Assembly: GCA_013695925.1 (NCBI GenBank)
Contig: JACCZO010000149.1
Span: 1-7,616 of the forward strand
Direction of reading: 5' to 3'
Origin: Chthoniobacterales bacterium
GTDB lineage: Bacteria; Verrucomicrobiota; Verrucomicrobiia; Chthoniobacterales; UBA10450
DNA length: 7,616 nucleotides
Part shown: positions 5,087 through 7,616 of the stretch, in pieces
How positions within the stretch are numbered: the stretch's first letter is position 1
Layout: each line of letters opens with the position of its first letter
Position numbers and translations under genes: made by a program
Notes under the pieces: model-generated
What the model was told of the DNA's origin: nothing
Databases searched by the model: none
The model's input: the letters and a program-made list of their open reading frames with translations, nothing else

Positions 5087-6343
5087 ATGCCGAAAGTTCC
5101 TATCACCATGCCACAACTCGGCGAATCGATGGCCGAGGCGACGATCGTTGCGATCAAGGTCCAGCCCGGCGACAAAGTCGCGGCCGACCAGGAAATCATC
5201 GAGGTTGAGACGGACAAAGCGGTCATGGGCGTGACCACGCCGTGCCCCGGCGAGATCGCAAAGATCGATGCGGAAGTGAAGGGCGTGTATGCGGTCGGCG
5301 CGATCCTCGGCTACATCGAGGCGAGCGAGGCGGACGCGGCGCGCTTTACCAAAAACGCGCCGGAACCTCCCAAGGGCGAGGTGGCGAAAGAAGTGCCCGG
5401 TCGCGAAGAAGAAACCGCGAAGGCGGGAAACGGCAGCGGCTCCCATTTCCAGGTGGACGAGACGAGCCTGCCGCAGGTCGACACGTACTCGCAGGCGGAT
5501 AAAGCCGGCGGCTTGCCGGTGCCGGCGGGCGCGAAAGGCGCGGGCTATCTTTCGCCGCGGGTGAAGGCGCGCATGGCCGAGTTGAAACTCACGCAGGCCG
5601 ATCTCGCGGCCGTGCAAGGAAGCGGCAATGCCGGGCGGGTCACAATCAAGGATCTGGAAACATTTCTCGGCAGCCTGGAGAAACAAACGGCGGAAGACGC
5701 GAGCGCGATTCGCACCGGCGTGGCCGATGCGATGCGGCGCAGTTGGACGCGGCCGCTTGCCACTGTCGGTGTTTCGGTTTGCCTCGATCCTGTCCTGGAA
5801 GATCGGAAAAAACGCGATCCAAAACCGGGCCCGGCTTTGTACGTTCTGCGCGCGCTGGCGTTGGCGTTGGCGGAAACGCCGGCGGCGGCCGCGCGTTTGA
5901 TTGGCAACCGCGCTTTACGTTCGGAATCGATCGATATCGGCGTCGCGGTGGAAGCGCAGGACGGGATCATGGTCCCGGTGATCCGGAACGCGGATAAGAC
6001 GTCGTTAGGCGACCTGACGAGTAAGTACACCGAGCTGGTCGACTTGGCGCGCCGGCGCCGGGTTACCGCGGAGATGACCGCCGGCGGGATCGCGTCCGTT
6101 TCAAACTTCGGCACGTTCGGCCTGGACTGGGGCACGCCCATTCCGCTGCCCGACCAGACGCTGCTCCTGGGCCTCGGCGCCGGGAAAAAAGCGCCGACCT
6201 GGAGCGAGGAGAAAAAGCAATTTCTGCCAACGACGCAGGCTGAGCTCACCCTCAGCTTCGATCATCGCAGCCTTGACGGCGGCGGTGCGGGGCGCTTGTT
6301 GCAGAAGATCGTCGAGCTGTTAGGCACGCCGGCGAAGCTCTAG
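5087..6343 (+). CDS. pdhC: 2-oxo acid dehydrogenase E2: dihydrolipoamide acyltransferase (pyruvate dehydrogenase-like)
   Basis: This 418-residue protein has the standard E2 order. The lipoyl domain spans 1-80 and includes MPQLGESMAEATI and the lipoylation site ETDKAVM, with Lys44 modified. A Pro/Ala/Glu/Gly-rich linker covers about 88-152. The peripheral subunit-binding domain spans about 153-192 (YLSPRVKARMAELKL ... GRVTIKDLETFL) and docks E1 or E3. The acyltransferase core runs from about 205 to 418, with VSNFGTFG (338-345) and the active-site DHRSLDGG (392-399, His393 and Asp397). It accepts the acyl group from E1 on lipoate and transfers it to CoA. There is only one lipoyl domain. The core entry (ADAMRRSWTRPLATVGVSV) is compact beside classical E2s. 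I start at the ATG at 5087, where the lipoyl domain begins. An upstream frame to 4991 only translates the palindrome. There is no Shine-Dalgarno sequence. No E3 gene follows. Confidence 0.92.
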   Translation: MPKVPITMPQLGESMAEATIVAIKVQPGDKVAADQEIIEVETDKAVMGVTTPCPGEIAKIDAEVKGVYAVGAILGYIEASEADAARFTKNAPEPPKGEVAKEVPGREEETAKAGNGSGSHFQVDETSLPQVDTYSQADKAGGLPVPAGAKGAGYLSPRVKARMAELKLTQADLAAVQGSGNAGRVTIKDLETFLGSLEKQTAEDASAIRTGVADAMRRSWTRPLATVGVSVCLDPVLEDRKKRDPKPGPALYVLRALALALAETPAAAARLIGNRALRSESIDIGVAVEAQDGIMVPVIRNADKTSLGDLTSKYTELVDLARRRRVTAEMTAGGIASVSNFGTFGLDWGTPIPLPDQTLLLGLGAGKKAPTWSEEKKQFLPTTQAELTLSFDHRSLDGGGAGRLLQKIVELLGTPAKL

Positions 6344-6357
6344 CGCATTCGCGCCAA

Positions 6358-6499
6358 AGCTCTGGGGAGCGCACGCGCCCTCGCGTGCTCAATCCGGCGC
6401 CTCGCCGGATTGCCGGGCGGCGGCGACCTCCACTCATCGGCTTCTCCTTCCGCGCGGAGGATGTTTGCGGCACGCGAGGCGCGTGCGCTCCCCGGAGTT
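6358..6499. repeat. Large palindrome with inner hairpins between E2 and the iron-sulfur pair
   Basis: The outer arm starting GGGGAGCGCACGCG (6364-6387) is matched by its inverse at 6471-6493 with one extra C as a bulge. The pairing extends outward for six more pairs through G-T wobbles to 6358 and 6499. Inside is a perfect hairpin AATCCGGCG/CGCCGGATT (6391-6399 and 6403-6411, loop CCT), and CCTCC (6427-6431) can pair with GGAGG (6456-6460). The fold is thus a three-way junction. It begins 14 bases after the E2 stop and ends 16 bases before the promoter-like -35 box at 6516, so it could insulate the two transcription units. There is no U-tract after the stem. The open frames on both strands across it are not genes. 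Confidence 0.78.
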
Positions 6500-6515
6500 G
6501 CGCCCGGGTGCGCCC

Positions 6516-6543
6516 TTGCGATTCAACCCCTGTCCTCTAGATT
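6516..6543 (+). promoter_or_regulatory. Candidate promoter of the rhodanese-like/IscU pair
   Basis: TTGCGA (6516-6521, four of six against TTGACA), a 16-base spacer and TAGATT (6538-6543, four of six against TATAAT) lie just downstream of the large palindrome. Ten bases separate the -10-like box from the ATG at 6554, so the leader would be only a few bases. No Shine-Dalgarno sequence is present. Moderate to weak match. Confidence 0.35.
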
Positions 6544-6553
6544 TGCGCCAGCG

Positions 6554-7102
6554 ATGAATTCCACTCCGACGATTGATCCCGCGATCCGCATGGATGAGCT
6601 GCTCGAGCAGTTTCCCGGCGCGCAACGCGCGCTTTTCCGTCGCTATCATATCGGCGGCTGCGCAAGCTGCGGTTTCAGCCCGGAAGAGACGCTGGCCGGT
6701 GTTTGCGAGCGAAACGAGAACCTCGATCTCGATGAAGTGACCGAGCATATCCTAACGAGCGACGCGGCTGACCGCGCGCTGCAGATCGAGCCGAAAGAGT
6801 TGGCCGAGCGTCTCGCCGCGGGCGAAACGATTCACCTTCTCGACATCCGGACCCGCGAGGAATTCGAGTCCGTCAGACTCCCCGGCGCGCATCTTTTTAC
6901 CCAGGAATTCATGCAGGAAATTTTGGGCAAGTGGCCGCGCACCGATTTCGTCGTCATCTACGATCACCAGGGCGCGCGGAGCATGGATGCCTCCGCATAT
7001 TTTCAGGGACACGGCTTTGAGAAAATCAAAAGCCTGCGGGGCGGGATCGATGCCTGGAGCGCGGAAGTCGATCCGAAGTTGCCTCGCTACCATCTCGAAT
7101 AA
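6554..7102 (+). CDS. DUF1858-like CxxC redox-disulfide domain fused to a rhodanese-like domain lacking the catalytic Cys
   Basis: This is a 182-residue protein. Residues 7-58 (AIRMDELLEQFPGAQRALF ... GGCASCGFSPEETLAGVCE) resemble the DUF1858/ScdA-N type domain, with a CxxC pair (Cys36, Cys39) thought to act in redox or iron-sulfur chemistry. Residues about 77-175 form a rhodanese fold: EPKELAERLAAG, LLDIRTREEFESVRLPGAHL (CH2A-like edge), VVIYDHQGARS (the active-site loop) and LRGGIDAW at the end. The loop normally reads C-x-x-G-x-R-S; here Asp137 (codon 6962-6964) replaces the sulfur-carrying Cys. The only cysteines are 36, 39 and 51. It is therefore unlikely to be a classical sulfurtransferase and may bind or regulate a partner instead. 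The start at 6554 fits the domain boundary; a longer frame from 6410 translates the palindrome. It lies 3 bases upstream of the IscU-like gene, probably co-transcribed and perhaps translationally coupled. Confidence 0.85.
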   Translation: MNSTPTIDPAIRMDELLEQFPGAQRALFRRYHIGGCASCGFSPEETLAGVCERNENLDLDEVTEHILTSDAADRALQIEPKELAERLAAGETIHLLDIRTREEFESVRLPGAHLFTQEFMQEILGKWPRTDFVVIYDHQGARSMDASAYFQGHGFEKIKSLRGGIDAWSAEVDPKLPRYHLE

Positions 7103-7105
7103 CCG

Positions 7106-7585
7106 ATGAGCGACGACCTCGAAAAACGGATCGAAGCGGCGGTGAAGAACCCGCAAAACCTGGGCGAAATGGAAAACGCCGACGCCATCGGCACGGTCGG
7201 CAGCGCCGATTGCGGCGATATGTTGCGGATGTGGGTGAAGTTCAAGGAAGAAGGCGGCCGCAAGGTGATCGATCGCGCCACCTTTCAGACTTTCGGCTGC
7301 CAAACCGCGATCGCGGTAGCCAGTGTCGCGACCGAGATGCTCGCGGGCAAGACGGTCGGGGAAGCGATGTCGATGTCGGGCGAAGACCTGGCGGCGCCCC
7401 TAGGTGCGTTGCCGCCGGTCAAAATCCATTGCGCACAACTGGTGGAAGGGGCGTTGCGATCCGCGCTGAGTGGCGAGGCGGCTGCCCCGGTCGCGACTGC
7501 GCCGACCTTGCTGCAATCTTTCGCCGGGCCTAAGCCCGGTAACCTGAAAATTGTCCTGGAGCAGAAAGATGCTCCATCAGGGTAG
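7106..7585 (+). CDS. iscU: IscU/NifU-type iron-sulfur cluster assembly scaffold
   Basis: This 159-residue protein has all IscU/NifU-N landmarks: NADAIGTVGSADCGD (24-38) with Cys36 and the conserved Asp38, TFGCQTAIA (62-70) with Cys65, and LPPVKIHCAQL (102-112) with His108 and Cys109. LPPVK is the binding motif for the HscA-type chaperone in IscU. The three cysteines and Asp should hold a nascent [2Fe-2S] cluster before transfer to target proteins in the cytoplasm. It is longer than E. coli IscU (about 128 residues): residues about 123-159 form an Ala/Pro-rich tail with no recognisable domain and no NifU C-terminal CxxC domain. The Gln after Cys65 replaces a usually small residue. No cysteine desulfurase, HscA, HscB or ferredoxin gene is in the window. 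The ATG at 7106 lies 3 bases after the upstream stop, with no Shine-Dalgarno sequence. The symbol follows the motif; a SUF-linked or stand-alone NifU-like role is possible. Confidence 0.88.
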   Translation: MSDDLEKRIEAAVKNPQNLGEMENADAIGTVGSADCGDMLRMWVKFKEEGGRKVIDRATFQTFGCQTAIAVASVATEMLAGKTVGEAMSMSGEDLAAPLGALPPVKIHCAQLVEGALRSALSGEAAAPVATAPTLLQSFAGPKPGNLKIVLEQKDAPSG

Positions 7586-7605
7586 CGCGAGCTTCCAGCT
7601 TGCGC
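7585..7605. repeat. Hairpin just after the IscU-like gene
   Basis: A 9-base arm (7585-7593, GCGCGAGCT) pairs with 7597-7605 (AGCTTGCGC) around the loop TCC, with one G-T wobble. The first base is the last base of the TAG stop. The minus-strand reading contains AAGCTGGA, as does the perfect hairpin at 1765-1788, so the two may be diverged copies of one repeat. It could act as a 3'-end stabiliser or weak terminator, but the following bases are CCTCCTGATTG, not a U-tract, and the window ends there. Confidence 0.5.
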
Positions 7606-7616
7606 CCTCCTGATTG

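Noticed and set aside
6410..6553. Longer start for the redox/rhodanese fusion
   Set aside because: The extension is low-quality Ser/Arg/Ala sequence from the large palindrome, and a promoter-like pair lies inside it. The domain begins just after the ATG at 6554.
1..7616. CRISPR array, tRNA, rRNA, riboswitch or transposase
   Set aside because: No regularly spaced direct repeats, cloverleaf RNA genes, known aptamer pattern or transposase motif were seen on either strand. The palindromes are not regularly spaced.

Overview
The window looks like chromosomal DNA from a GC-rich Gram-negative bacterium. My best guess is Verrucomicrobiota (Chthoniobacterales/Udaeobacter-like). That rests on the style of the interspersed palindromes (ACAGGCA...TGCCTGT hairpin clusters, GTGCCCAAGC...GCTTGGGCAC hairpins, AATCCGAA-rich inverted repeats) and on the general look of the proteins. 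It is recognition by eye, not a database match. There are no rRNA or tRNA genes, no CRISPR array and no transposase.

Layout. (1) 1-226, minus: 5' part of a DedA-family membrane protein running off the left edge. (2) 409-1392, plus: a complete endonuclease/exonuclease/phosphatase (DNase I-like) protein, divergent from DedA. (3) 1393-2768: a low-density, partly decayed stretch. It holds a DUF2283-like remnant without a normal start codon (1448-1636), small hairpin repeats, one likely real gene of unknown function on the minus strand (1835-2215), and a probable frameshifted remnant of a small membrane protein (2354-2689). (4) 2769-6343, plus: a three-gene 2-oxo acid dehydrogenase cluster, E1 alpha, E1 beta and lipoyl E2, most like a pyruvate dehydrogenase complex. 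E3 is not in the window. (5) 6554-7585, plus: a two-gene iron-sulfur pair. The first gene fuses a CxxC redox-disulfide (DUF1858-like) domain to a rhodanese-like domain; the second is an IscU/NifU-type scaffold three bases downstream.

How the parts fit. E1 alpha and E1 beta decarboxylate a 2-oxo acid on thiamine diphosphate and pass the acyl group to the lipoyl lysine of E2, which makes acyl-CoA. Lipoylation depends on lipoyl synthase, a radical-SAM iron-sulfur enzyme, so a cluster scaffold beside a lipoyl-dependent complex makes biological sense. The link is inferred from position only.

Most unusual points. The rhodanese domain has Asp where the catalytic Cys should be. E1 alpha has GEG instead of the GDG thiamine-diphosphate motif. 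Each of the three junctions from E1 alpha to the iron-sulfur pair is filled by a different large palindrome. The octamer CGTTAGGC occurs six times. Genes lack Shine-Dalgarno sequences, and several have a -10-like box so close to the ATG that leaderless or near-leaderless transcripts are suggested. I see no wholly new multi-gene system here; the Cys-less rhodanese plus IscU pair is the best candidate for new biochemistry.
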